From Methylomagnum ishizawai (GTDB taxonomy: Bacteria > Pseudomonadota > Gammaproteobacteria > Methylococcales > Methylococcaceae): a stretch of 64,000 bases of DNA. The notes under the pieces are model-generated. The model had not been told where the DNA came from. It worked only from the letters and a program-made list of their open reading frames with translations, and did not search any database. Positions within the stretch are counted from its first letter, which is position 1, and every line of letters starts with the position of its first letter. Positions 54,509 to 62,692 of this stretch are shown here, piece after piece. Position numbers and translations under genes: made by a program. Location: the NCBI RefSeq assembly GCF_900155475.1, contig NZ_FXAM01000001.1, positions 793,501 through 857,500 of the forward strand, read 5' to 3'.

Positions 54509-55644
54509 CCCGCGTTTGCCATATCATCAGCGGACTGGGCACCGGCGGGGCCGAGATGATGCTTTATAACCTCGTCGGGCGGATGGACCGCTCGCGCTTC
54601 GATGTTTCGGTGATTTCGCTGCTGGACCGGGGCGATCTGGGCGGGCGGATCGAGCGGACCGGGACGCAGGTGCGGGTATTGGGCATGCAGCGCGGCCTAC
54701 CCACGCCCACCGCGCTGTGGCGGCTGCGCAAGCAACTCAAGGCGCTGCGCCCGGAGGTGATCCAAGGCTGGATGTATCACGGCAATCTGGCGGCGACGCT
54801 GGGCGCGGCCCTGGCGGGCGGCGATATCCCGGTGGTCTGGGGCATCCATCATTCGCTGTACGACCTCGGCCAAGAGCGTTTTTTAACCCGGCAGGTGGTC
54901 CGGCTCGGTGCCCGGCTGTCCCGGAGTCCGGCGGCGACGGTCTATGTCAGTCGCCTGGGGGCCGGACAGCACGCGGCTTTCGGTTTCGATAACACGAGGG
55001 CGCGGGTGATCCCGAACGGCTTCGACGGCGAGCGCTTCCAGCCCGACCCGGATACCCGCGAAGCGGTACGCGCCGAACTGGGGTTGGCGGCGGATGCGGT
55101 CCTGGTCGGCCTGTTCGCCCGCTATCATCCGATGAAGGATCATGGCAATTTGCTCCGCGCCGCCGCCCGCTTGATCGGCAGCCAGCCCCAAGCCCGCTTC
55201 CTGTTGGCCGGTACCGGGGTGGATGCGGCCAATCCCGAACTCCGCGGCCAGATCGACCGGCTCGGCTTGCAAGGCAAGGTGATCCTCTTGGGCGAGCGCC
55301 GCGATATTCCGCGCTGGATGGCCGGGCTGGATATCCTGTGCATGAGTTCCTCGCATGGCGAAGCCTTCCCCATGGTGGTGGGCGAGGCCATGGCGTCCGG
55401 GGTGCCCTGTGTCGTGACCGACGTGGGCGATGCCGGGGGGTTGGTGGGCGATACGGGCCGGGTGGTGCCGCCCAGGGACGCCGAAGCCTTGGCCGCCGCG
55501 CTGGCCGCTCTGGTCGCGCTGAAGCCGCAACAACGGCTGGCGCTGGGCTTGGCGGCGCGGCGGCGGGTGCTGGAGCATTTTTCGCTGGACGGCGTGGTCG
55601 GCGAATACCAAGCCCTGTATCAAGCCCTGGCCCGGCCCCGCTGA
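54505..55644 (+). CDS. GT4-family glycosyltransferase 3
   Basis: A 379-residue GT-B enzyme with a TTG start overlapping the previous stop as TTGA. Motifs: VCHIISGLGTGGAEMMLYNLV, VIPNGFDGERF, GLFARYHPMKDHGNLLRA, and SSSHGEAFPMVVGEAMASG. It is closely similar in plan to the preceding gene, so the pair may come from duplication. A 71-bp gap separates it from the amidotransferase gene. Confidence 0.87.
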   Translation: MTRVCHIISGLGTGGAEMMLYNLVGRMDRSRFDVSVISLLDRGDLGGRIERTGTQVRVLGMQRGLPTPTALWRLRKQLKALRPEVIQGWMYHGNLAATLGAALAGGDIPVVWGIHHSLYDLGQERFLTRQVVRLGARLSRSPAATVYVSRLGAGQHAAFGFDNTRARVIPNGFDGERFQPDPDTREAVRAELGLAADAVLVGLFARYHPMKDHGNLLRAAARLIGSQPQARFLLAGTGVDAANPELRGQIDRLGLQGKVILLGERRDIPRWMAGLDILCMSSSHGEAFPMVVGEAMASGVPCVVTDVGDAGGLVGDTGRVVPPRDAEALAAALAALVALKPQQRLALGLAARRRVLEHFSLDGVVGEYQALYQALARPR

Positions 55645-55715
55645 ATACGCGATTACGCGGCTGGATCGCGGGTTCCCGCCGCCATCCCTCAACCATCTCA
55701 CGAGAGCAACCTCCC

Positions 55716-57725
55716 ATGTGCGGATTCGCCGGCTTCCTGGACCGTTCCGAAAACACCTCTGCCGAGGATTTGGCCGTCATCGCGGGCCGCATGGCCGCTA
55801 CCCTGGTCCATCGCGGTCCCGACGATGGCGGGGTGTGGACCGACGCTTTTTCCGGTTTGGCGCTGGGCCATCGGCGCTTGTCCATCCTCGATTTGTCGGT
55901 CGCGGGGCACCAGCCCATGCTGTCGCGGGGTGGGCGCTACGTGGTGGCGTTCAACGGGGAAATCTACAACCACCTGGACTTGCGCCGGGAGCTGGATCGC
56001 GGCGGGGCGGTGCCGGACCATCCCTTGTTCGATACGCCTGCCGAGGCGTTCGCCACCCAGGCCGGGACGGGCTGGCGCGGCCATTCCGACACCGAAACCC
56101 TGTTGGCGGCGGTGGAAACCTGGGGCGTGGGCGAGGCGCTGAAGCGATGCGTGGGCATGTTCGCCTTCGCGTTGTGGGACCGGCATGACCGGGTGTTGTA
56201 CCTGGCCCGCGACCGGCTGGGCGAAAAGCCGCTGTATTACGGCTGGCAGGACGGGATGTTGCTGTTCGGCTCGGAGCTCAAGGCGTTCAAGCCGCATCCC
56301 GCTTTCAAGGCCGAAATCGACCGTTCCGCCCTGAGCTTGCTGCTGCGCTACGGCTATATCCCGGCCCCCTACACCATTTACCAGGGCATCCGAAAACTCC
56401 CGCCCGGCACCTTCATCGCCCTGAGCGCCCGCCGCCAAGACGGCGTGCCGGTGTCGTATTGGAGCGCCCACGATGTGGCTTTGCGCGGCCAGATGCAGCC
56501 TTTCGCCGGGACCGAAGCCGAGGCGGTCGAAACCTTGGATGGCCTGCTGCGGCAAGCGGTGGCCGGGCAGATGCTGGCCGATGTGCCGTTGGGCGCGTTC
56601 TTGTCGGGAGGGTTCGATTCCTCGACCGTGGTGGCCCTGATGCAGGCGCAATCATCCCGGCCGGTGCGGACCTTCAGCATCGGTTTCCACGAAACCGGCT
56701 ACAACGAGGCCGAACACGCCAAGGCCGTGGCCGCGCATCTGGGCACCGACCATACCGAACTCTATGTCACCCCCGAACAAGCCATGGCGGTGATTCCCAA
56801 TCTGCCGACCCTGTACGACGAGCCGTTCGCCGATTCTTCGCAGATTCCCACTTTCCTGGTGTCGCAACTGGCCCGTGGACAGGTCACGGTGAGCCTGTCG
56901 GGCGATGGCGGCGACGAGGTGTTCTGTGGCTATACCCGCTATCCCTCGGCGGCGAGTGTTTGGCGGCGGATCGGCTATGTGCCGCCGCCGCTGCGGGGCG
57001 CGGTCGCCGCCCTGGCAACCGTGGTGCCGCCGCATTTCTGGGATGCTTTGTTCCGGGGCGTGGGATTCGCGCTGCCGGGCGGGCTGCGGGCCGCGACGCC
57101 CGGCGACAAGCTCCGCAAGCTGGCTTTGTTGTTGCGGGCGCGGCAGCCGGAGGAGGTTTACCGGGAACTGGTTTCGCAATGGAAGGAACCGGCCCGCGTG
57201 GTGCGTGGCGCGACAGAGCCGGGGACGGTGCTGGACGATCCGGCGCAATGGCCGCGTTTGCGTGAATTCGAGCATCGCATGATGTTCCTCGATACCGTGA
57301 GCTACCTGCCCGACGATATTTTGGTGAAGGTGGACCGCGCCGCCATGGGCGTGAGCCTGGAGACGCGGGTGCCCTTGCTCGATCACCGGGTGGTGGAATT
57401 CGCCTGGAGCTTGCCAGCGTCGATGAAGCTGCGCGATGGGGTGGGCAAATGGCCGCTGCGGCAGGTCTTGTACCGCTACGTCCCCAAGGAGTTGATGGAC
57501 CGGCCCAAGATGGGCTTCGGCGTGCCCATCGACCAATGGCTACGCGGCCCGCTCAAGGACTGGGCCGGGGCGCTGCTCGACCGTAAGCGCCTGAAACAGG
57601 AAGGCTATTTCAATCCCGCCTTGGTCCACGAGAAATGGACTCAGCATCTCGCGGGGCGGCGTGATTGGTCTTATTACCTGTGGGATGTGCTGATGTTCCA
57701 GGCCTGGCGGGAGGCCAACCCTTGA
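55716..57725 (+). CDS. asnB: Asparagine-synthase-like glutamine amidotransferase
   Basis: A 669-residue AsnB-type protein: catalytic Cys2 in MCGFAGFLD, glutaminase domain with VHRGPDDGGVW and FNGEIYNHLDLR, and the ATP-pyrophosphatase loop LSGGFDSSTVVAL. Such enzymes in polysaccharide clusters often amidate a uronic acid or other carboxylate instead of making free asparagine. The substrate cannot be told from sequence. The length is at the longer end of the family. The ATG at 55716 exposes the catalytic Cys and decides the start. Confidence 0.85.
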   Translation: MCGFAGFLDRSENTSAEDLAVIAGRMAATLVHRGPDDGGVWTDAFSGLALGHRRLSILDLSVAGHQPMLSRGGRYVVAFNGEIYNHLDLRRELDRGGAVPDHPLFDTPAEAFATQAGTGWRGHSDTETLLAAVETWGVGEALKRCVGMFAFALWDRHDRVLYLARDRLGEKPLYYGWQDGMLLFGSELKAFKPHPAFKAEIDRSALSLLLRYGYIPAPYTIYQGIRKLPPGTFIALSARRQDGVPVSYWSAHDVALRGQMQPFAGTEAEAVETLDGLLRQAVAGQMLADVPLGAFLSGGFDSSTVVALMQAQSSRPVRTFSIGFHETGYNEAEHAKAVAAHLGTDHTELYVTPEQAMAVIPNLPTLYDEPFADSSQIPTFLVSQLARGQVTVSLSGDGGDEVFCGYTRYPSAASVWRRIGYVPPPLRGAVAALATVVPPHFWDALFRGVGFALPGGLRAATPGDKLRKLALLLRARQPEEVYRELVSQWKEPARVVRGATEPGTVLDDPAQWPRLREFEHRMMFLDTVSYLPDDILVKVDRAAMGVSLETRVPLLDHRVVEFAWSLPASMKLRDGVGKWPLRQVLYRYVPKELMDRPKMGFGVPIDQWLRGPLKDWAGALLDRKRLKQEGYFNPALVHEKWTQHLAGRRDWSYYLWDVLMFQAWREANP

Positions 57726-58837
57726 ACCGGCGGCTGTTGTTCTTCTGCACGGAAGATTGGTTCGTCTGCTCGCACTGGCTGCCGCAGATCGCCGCCGCGC
57801 AGCGGGCGGGCTACGAGGTGCATGTCGTTACCCGCGTGCGCGAACATGCCGCCCCTATCGAAGCCACCGGGGCCAAGCTGGTGCCGCTCGACCTGTCGCG
57901 GCGTGGCATGAATCCGCTGGCCGAACTCAAACTGCTGTTCCGGTTGATCCGGTTGTACCGCCGCTTGCGGCCCGATCTGGTCCACCATGTCGCCATGAAG
58001 CCGATGGTTTATGGCACGCTCGCCGCCCGTCTCGCCGGTACCCGCGCCATCGTCAACTACATGGCCGGACTGGGCTGGCTGTTCACCGCCGACAGCGCCC
58101 AGGCCCGGCTGTTGCGGCCTATCGTGCGCTGGACGTTGGGGCGGTTGTTGGCGGCGGGGCGGGTGATCGTCGAGAACCCGGACGACTATGCCCAAATGCT
58201 GGCCTTGGGTTTGGAGGCCGGGCGCTTGCACCGGATACGCGGGGCCGGGGTGGATTTGGCCGTGTTCAGCCCCAGGCCGGAAGCGGCGGGCGTGCCCTTG
58301 GTGGTGTTGCCGGCCCGGATGTTGTGGACCAAGGGCGTGGGCGAATTCGTGGAAGCGGCGCGGCGCTTGAAGGCGGCGGGCGTGGCGGCCCGATTCGCCC
58401 TGGTCGGCGACCCCGACCCCGAGAATCCCGCCAGCGTGCCACAGGAACAACTCGAAGCCTGGGCCGAGGAAGGCGCGGTGGAATGCTGGGGGCGGCGCGG
58501 GGACATGCCGCAGGTGTTGGCCGAGGCCCATATCGTCTGCCTGCCGTCCTACCGCGAGGGCTTGCCCAAGGCTTTGATCGAGGCCGCCGCCGCCGGGCGG
58601 GCCATCGTCGCCACCGATGTGCCGGGCTGCCGGGAAGTGGTGGCGGCGGGCGATAACGGGCGGTTGGTCCCGGCCCGGAACGCGGCGGCCTTGGCGGAAG
58701 CCTTGCGGGCACTCATCGCCGATCCCGGCTCGCGGCGGCGGATGGGACGGCGCGGGCGGGAAATCGCCGAAGCGGAGTTCGCGGTGGAGCGGATCGTGGC
58801 GGAGACCTTGGCGGTCTACCGGGCCTTCTCCGCCTGA
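57722..58837 (+). CDS. GT4-family glycosyltransferase 4
   Basis: A 371-residue GT-B enzyme with TTG start overlapping the previous stop as TTGA. Motifs: LLFFCTEDWFVCSHWLPQI, DLVHHVAMKPMVYGTLAAR, MLWTKGVGEFVEAARRL, and LPSYREGLPKALIEAAAAG. The N-terminus resembles PglA/TuaC-type transferases that act early on undecaprenyl-linked sugars; that is inference. Last gene of the cluster; its end overlaps the opposite-strand ELM1-type gene by 22 bp. Confidence 0.87.
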   Translation: MNRRLLFFCTEDWFVCSHWLPQIAAAQRAGYEVHVVTRVREHAAPIEATGAKLVPLDLSRRGMNPLAELKLLFRLIRLYRRLRPDLVHHVAMKPMVYGTLAARLAGTRAIVNYMAGLGWLFTADSAQARLLRPIVRWTLGRLLAAGRVIVENPDDYAQMLALGLEAGRLHRIRGAGVDLAVFSPRPEAAGVPLVVLPARMLWTKGVGEFVEAARRLKAAGVAARFALVGDPDPENPASVPQEQLEAWAEEGAVECWGRRGDMPQVLAEAHIVCLPSYREGLPKALIEAAAAGRAIVATDVPGCREVVAAGDNGRLVPARNAAALAEALRALIADPGSRRRMGRRGREIAEAEFAVERIVAETLAVYRAFSA

Positions 58838-59829
58838 AAGACACGGGGAGCCTCCTTCCGGTCCAGCAATTCCCGGATCGCCGCCGCCACCGCCCCCGCC
58901 GGGTCGGGCGGCGTATAGGTCCAAGGCTCGAAACCGCCGTCCAGATGCCGGGCCGCGCCATATTCGAGCAACTTGCCGACGATGGCGCGATGGAAGCTTT
59001 CGGTGGCGCTCTCAGCCAGGTCCACCAACAAGGGTTTGCCGGTATGGCTGGCCTCGGAACACATCGAGACCGAATCCCCGGTGGCGATGAACACATCGCC
59101 TTCCGCCAGCAGGGCCGGATAGAGTCCGGGGTCTTGCCGCCAGTCGAAGCAACGGCAATCCAGGCTGTCGAATTCCGCCAACAGCGCCGCCCAGGCGTCC
59201 GCCGGGGTGCGGCGGCTGTTGGTCGCCACCAGGCTTCCGCCCAGGGATTCCACCACCCGCCGTGTCTTGCGGCCCAACGCCTGGGCGTGCGCCACGTCGA
59301 AGCCCGCGCAATAACGGGTGTTCCCGCCCACCAGCAGGCCCACCAGGGGCCGTTCCAGTCCCGCGAACCTGTCGGCGTGCGCCCGCCGCGCCGCTGCCAG
59401 CCGCGCCGGGTTGAGCTTATGGGCGACGCCCAGGGTGGTCACGACCTTGTCGCCCTGGATTTGGGGCGAGGCGATCAGGTCGTATTCGTGGAGGCGCGGA
59501 TCGGGCGGGTCCGGTAGGATCGAAGCCAGGAAGACGTTCAACAGACGGCCATCGAAGTCGTGCCGGAGGTCGGCGACGGGGCCGAGGGTATCTTCGCCGG
59601 TGCCGCTCAACAGCACCAGGGACCGTCCGCCCCCCGCCCCGCAGGCGAGTTGGTAGCGCGCCCTGAGCATCCGGGCGTATGCCGCCGCGTCGGTGCCGGG
59701 GAGCGGGATGGTGTCGTAGCCGTAGCCTAGGCGTTCGGCCACGCCGACGCGGGCGCCGAGTTCGCCGGTATAGGTGCTGTCCAAGACCCAGACCAGCGGT
59801 TCGGCGGTGGGCGGGATGGGTTTGCTCAT
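58816..59829 (-). CDS. ELM1/GtrOC1-family protein
   Basis: A 337-residue member of the ELM1-like family, thought to be related to GT-B glycosyltransferases. Features: WVLDSTYTGELGARVGVAE, LIASPQIQGDKVVTTLGVAH, PLVGLLVGGNTRYCAGFD, and FIATGDSVSMCSEASHTGKP. Reaction unknown; bacterial members may modify surface glycans. It is coupled to the flavoprotein gene upstream by ATGA and overlaps the end of the polysaccharide cluster. Confidence 0.75.
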   Translation of the reverse strand: MSKPIPPTAEPLVWVLDSTYTGELGARVGVAERLGYGYDTIPLPGTDAAAYARMLRARYQLACGAGGGRSLVLLSGTGEDTLGPVADLRHDFDGRLLNVFLASILPDPPDPRLHEYDLIASPQIQGDKVVTTLGVAHKLNPARLAAARRAHADRFAGLERPLVGLLVGGNTRYCAGFDVAHAQALGRKTRRVVESLGGSLVATNSRRTPADAWAALLAEFDSLDCRCFDWRQDPGLYPALLAEGDVFIATGDSVSMCSEASHTGKPLLVDLAESATESFHRAIVGKLLEYGAARHLDGGFEPWTYTPPDPAGAVAAAIRELLDRKEAPRVFQAEKAR

Positions 59830-60833
59830 GGGGAAATCGGGGGGCTAGGGGCCGTGAGGTCCAGCGCGAGGGTCCGCGCCGCCATCGCGCCGTTGGCGAT
59901 GGCGGCGACCACGGCGGGCAGGGCCGGATTGGCGACATCGCCGATGGCGTAGACGCCGGGTTGGGAGGCGCGGCGTTGCGCATCCACCCGCACATAGCCT
60001 TCGGCGTCCAGGTCCAGCCGGGCCAAGGGACCGAGCGCGGCGGGGAAATCGGTGTTGGGGACCAGCCCCGCCCGCACGAATATGCGGTCCACTTCGATGT
60101 GGTGCTGTCGGCCTTCCCGGTAGAAATCGATGGCGATGCCGTCGGCGGTGGTCTGGAAGGCGTCGAGGGTGGCACCGGGATATTCGGCCAATCCGCCCCG
60201 TTCCGCCAGCGCCCGGACTTCGGCCTGGAAGCGGGCTTGCGCCTTGGGTTGGCCGCGCAGCAGCAAATGGACCTGGACGGCCTGTCCGGCCAAGTCCAGG
60301 GCGGTGCAATAGGCGTTGTCGCCGCCGCCCAGCACCGCCACCCGCAGGCCGGGCTGCGCCAAGGCCGGGTCCAGATGGTCCAGTGGGAAATAGGACACCT
60401 GGCCGCTTGCGTGCGCCGTGCCGCCGCCGGGGATGGGGTCCAGCACTTCGCGGCTTCTGGGCCTGAGGCCGGTGGCGACGACCAGGGCGCGGGCCGTCAG
60501 GTTTTCCTTTCCCGCCGCGCCGTCCAGGTCCAGCCGGAACCCGCCGTCCGCCGCCGCGACCGCCACCACGCGCCGACCCAGCCAGGGTTCGATGCCCTCG
60601 TCCCGGACATGCCCGGCATAGAGCGCGGCCAGTTCCGGTCCGGTCTGCCCCGGCAAGCCCAGCACCCAGCGGTTCACCCGGTCGAGGCGCAGCAATTGTC
60701 CGCCGGGTGCCGCGCCGGGATCGATCAATACGGGCCGGAATCCCAAATGCTTGAGCCATAGGGCACAGGATAATCCCGCCGGGCCGCAGCCCAGGATGGC
60801 GACGCTATCCGCCGGAGGCCGGGTGGGTTCCAT
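59826..60833 (-). CDS. Thioredoxin-reductase-like FAD/NAD(P)H oxidoreductase lacking the CxxC pair
   Basis: A 335-residue two-domain flavoprotein: FAD-binding ILGCGPAGLSCALWL, NAD(P)-binding VAVLGGGDNAYCTALDL, and the closing GVYAIGDVANPALPAVVAAIANG. The redox-active CxxC of thioredoxin reductase is absent (the corresponding area reads TAHASGQVSYF), so it is more like a ferredoxin/flavodoxin-NADP reductase. Acceptor unknown. It overlaps the ELM1-type gene by 4 bp. Confidence 0.83.
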   Translation of the reverse strand: MEPTRPPADSVAILGCGPAGLSCALWLKHLGFRPVLIDPGAAPGGQLLRLDRVNRWVLGLPGQTGPELAALYAGHVRDEGIEPWLGRRVVAVAAADGGFRLDLDGAAGKENLTARALVVATGLRPRSREVLDPIPGGGTAHASGQVSYFPLDHLDPALAQPGLRVAVLGGGDNAYCTALDLAGQAVQVHLLLRGQPKAQARFQAEVRALAERGGLAEYPGATLDAFQTTADGIAIDFYREGRQHHIEVDRIFVRAGLVPNTDFPAALGPLARLDLDAEGYVRVDAQRRASQPGVYAIGDVANPALPAVVAAIANGAMAARTLALDLTAPSPPISP

Positions 60834-60843
60834 GGGGCGCGGT

Positions 60844-61197
60844 TCAGGCGGGGTATTCGGAAAGCGGGGGTGGATCGGCGGATTCCAGATCGAACACGAA
60901 ATACAGCCGCTCCGATAGTTCCTCCACGAACAGCAGTCCTACCCGTTGTTGCGCCAGATCGACATGGTGGTAGGGCTGGCGGCGGAATACCGTCCCCGGA
61001 TATTGCGCTTGCAAGAACGGAATGGCCCGGAACAACCCGTCCCAGCCGCCCGCGGTGGATGTGGGCGAGAAGGGCACCAATTGTTGAAACAAGGTGGCGG
61101 GAATCGGATCGTAGATTTCGGCATTCAAAGTGGGAATCCCCCAAAAACCATACAGAATTGTTTTGGTTCCACCCGAAATATAACGGCGGCGCATCAC
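60844..61197 (-). CDS. Hypothetical protein (117 aa)
   Basis: A 117-residue soluble protein I do not recognise. Aromatic-rich, with FQQLVPFSPTSTAGGWDGLF, YHHVDLAQQRVGLLFVEEL and RLYFVFDLESADPPPL. It lies 10 bp before the flavoprotein gene on the same strand and is probably in the same operon. The start (ATG 61197) follows another in-frame ATG choice one codon later. Confidence 0.55.
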   Translation of the reverse strand: MMRRRYISGGTKTILYGFWGIPTLNAEIYDPIPATLFQQLVPFSPTSTAGGWDGLFRAIPFLQAQYPGTVFRRQPYHHVDLAQQRVGLLFVEELSERLYFVFDLESADPPPLSEYPA

Positions 61198-61235
61198 AAG
61201 ACGATGAAACCGCCGAGGGTGGACCGGCAGGGGCG

Positions 61236-62600
61236 TTATTCGGCGGAGCCGTCCTGGCCGCCGGCCACCGTCATCTTATCGATCAAGATCGAGCCGGTCC
61301 GGGTATTGCCGCGCAAATCCACATCGCTCCCCACCGCTTGTATCCCGAGGTACATATCGCGCAGATTCCCGGCGATGGTGATTTCCTCGACCGGGTATTG
61401 GATGACGCCGTCCTCGACCCAGAATCCCGCCGCCCCGCGCGAATAATCCCCCGTCACCAGGTTCACGCCCTGGCCCATCAGGTCGGTGACGAGCAGTCCT
61501 GTGCCCATCCGCGCCAAGAGCGCCGCGAGGTCCAGTTCGCCCGGCTGTATGACGAGGTTATGCACCCCGCCCGCGTTGCCGGTGGTTTTCATGCCGAGCT
61601 TGCGGGCCGAGTAGGTGCTGAGGACGTAAGATTCCAGGATGCCTTCTCGCACCAGGTCGTGCGGCACGGTGCGGACGCCCTCGGCGTCGTAGGGCATGCT
61701 GCCCAAAGCCTTGATGAGATGCGGCTCCTCGCGGATGCATACGAACTCCGGGAAGACCCGCTTGCCCAGATGGTCCAGCAGGAACGAAGACTTGCGGTAC
61801 AGGTTGCCGCCGCGGATGGCCCCGATGAAATGCCCGAGCAGGGTGGAGGCGATATCCGCCGCGTAGATCACGGGGCATTGCCGGGTGGTCAGCGTGCGCG
61901 AGCCGAGTTTGCGGATGGCGCGTTCCGCCGCCTTGCGGCCCACGGCCTCGGGGGCTTCGAGGTCGCGGGCGTCGCGGGCCACGGTCCACCAGTCGTCGCG
62001 CTGCATCTCGTCGCCGCGCTCGCCGATGACCGAACAACTCAGGCTGTGGCGGCTGGAAGCGTAGCCGTGCAGGAACCCGAGGCTGTTGCCCATGACCCGG
62101 ACCCCTTGGAAGGTGTTGAGGCTCGCGCCCTCGGAATTGGCGATCTCGGGATGGTAGCCGCGGGCGGCGTCCTCGCAGGCGACGGCGATGCCGATGGCGG
62201 TTTCGGCGTCGGGTTCCCAGGGGTGGTAGACATCGAGATCGGGGAATTCGATGGCCAGCATGTCCTGATCGGGAAGCCCCGAGTATGTGTCCTCGGCGGC
62301 GTAGCGGGCGATGCGGACGGCGGCTTCGACCGTCTCGCGCATGGCTTCGCGGCTGAGATCGGTGGTGCTGGCCGAGCCTTTGCGCTGGCCGATGTAGACC
62401 GTGAGCCCCAGGCCGCGGCTGCGGTGGTGTTCGACGGTTTCCACCTCGCCCATGCGGGCGGTGACGGAAAGGCCCAGTTCGACGCTGACCCCGGCTTCGG
62501 TGCCGGTCGCGCCTTGCTTGGCGGCTTCTTCCAGGCAGTCGGCGACCAGTGATTCGAGGTGGGCGAGTTGGGCTTGGGTGGGGGCGGGTAGGTTGGACAC
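61236..62600 (-). CDS. pmbA: Metalloprotease PmbA (TldE)
   Basis: PmbA/TldE, 454 residues, partner of TldD in the heterodimeric zinc protease that matures modified peptides and degrades unfolded peptides. Family blocks: YIGQRKGSASTTDLS, SEGASLNTFQGVRVMGNSLGFLHGY, and GAAGFWVEDGVIQYPVEEITIAGNLRDM. A GTG start at 62600 is chosen because CAGGAGT lies 5 bp upstream; the longer frame to 62651 begins with unrelated residues. TldD is 92 bp upstream on the same strand, so they are likely co-transcribed. Confidence 0.93.
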   Translation of the reverse strand: MSNLPAPTQAQLAHLESLVADCLEEAAKQGATGTEAGVSVELGLSVTARMGEVETVEHHRSRGLGLTVYIGQRKGSASTTDLSREAMRETVEAAVRIARYAAEDTYSGLPDQDMLAIEFPDLDVYHPWEPDAETAIGIAVACEDAARGYHPEIANSEGASLNTFQGVRVMGNSLGFLHGYASSRHSLSCSVIGERGDEMQRDDWWTVARDARDLEAPEAVGRKAAERAIRKLGSRTLTTRQCPVIYAADIASTLLGHFIGAIRGGNLYRKSSFLLDHLGKRVFPEFVCIREEPHLIKALGSMPYDAEGVRTVPHDLVREGILESYVLSTYSARKLGMKTTGNAGGVHNLVIQPGELDLAALLARMGTGLLVTDLMGQGVNLVTGDYSRGAAGFWVEDGVIQYPVEEITIAGNLRDMYLGIQAVGSDVDLRGNTRTGSILIDKMTVAGGQDGSAE

Positions 62601-62692
62601 GGGGACTCCTGGTGAAATTGATCTTCGTGCGTGCTTGCTGGGCGGGGTCAAAAAGCGGGGGGGGTTATTCCTGGGTTATACGTTTTGGATGC

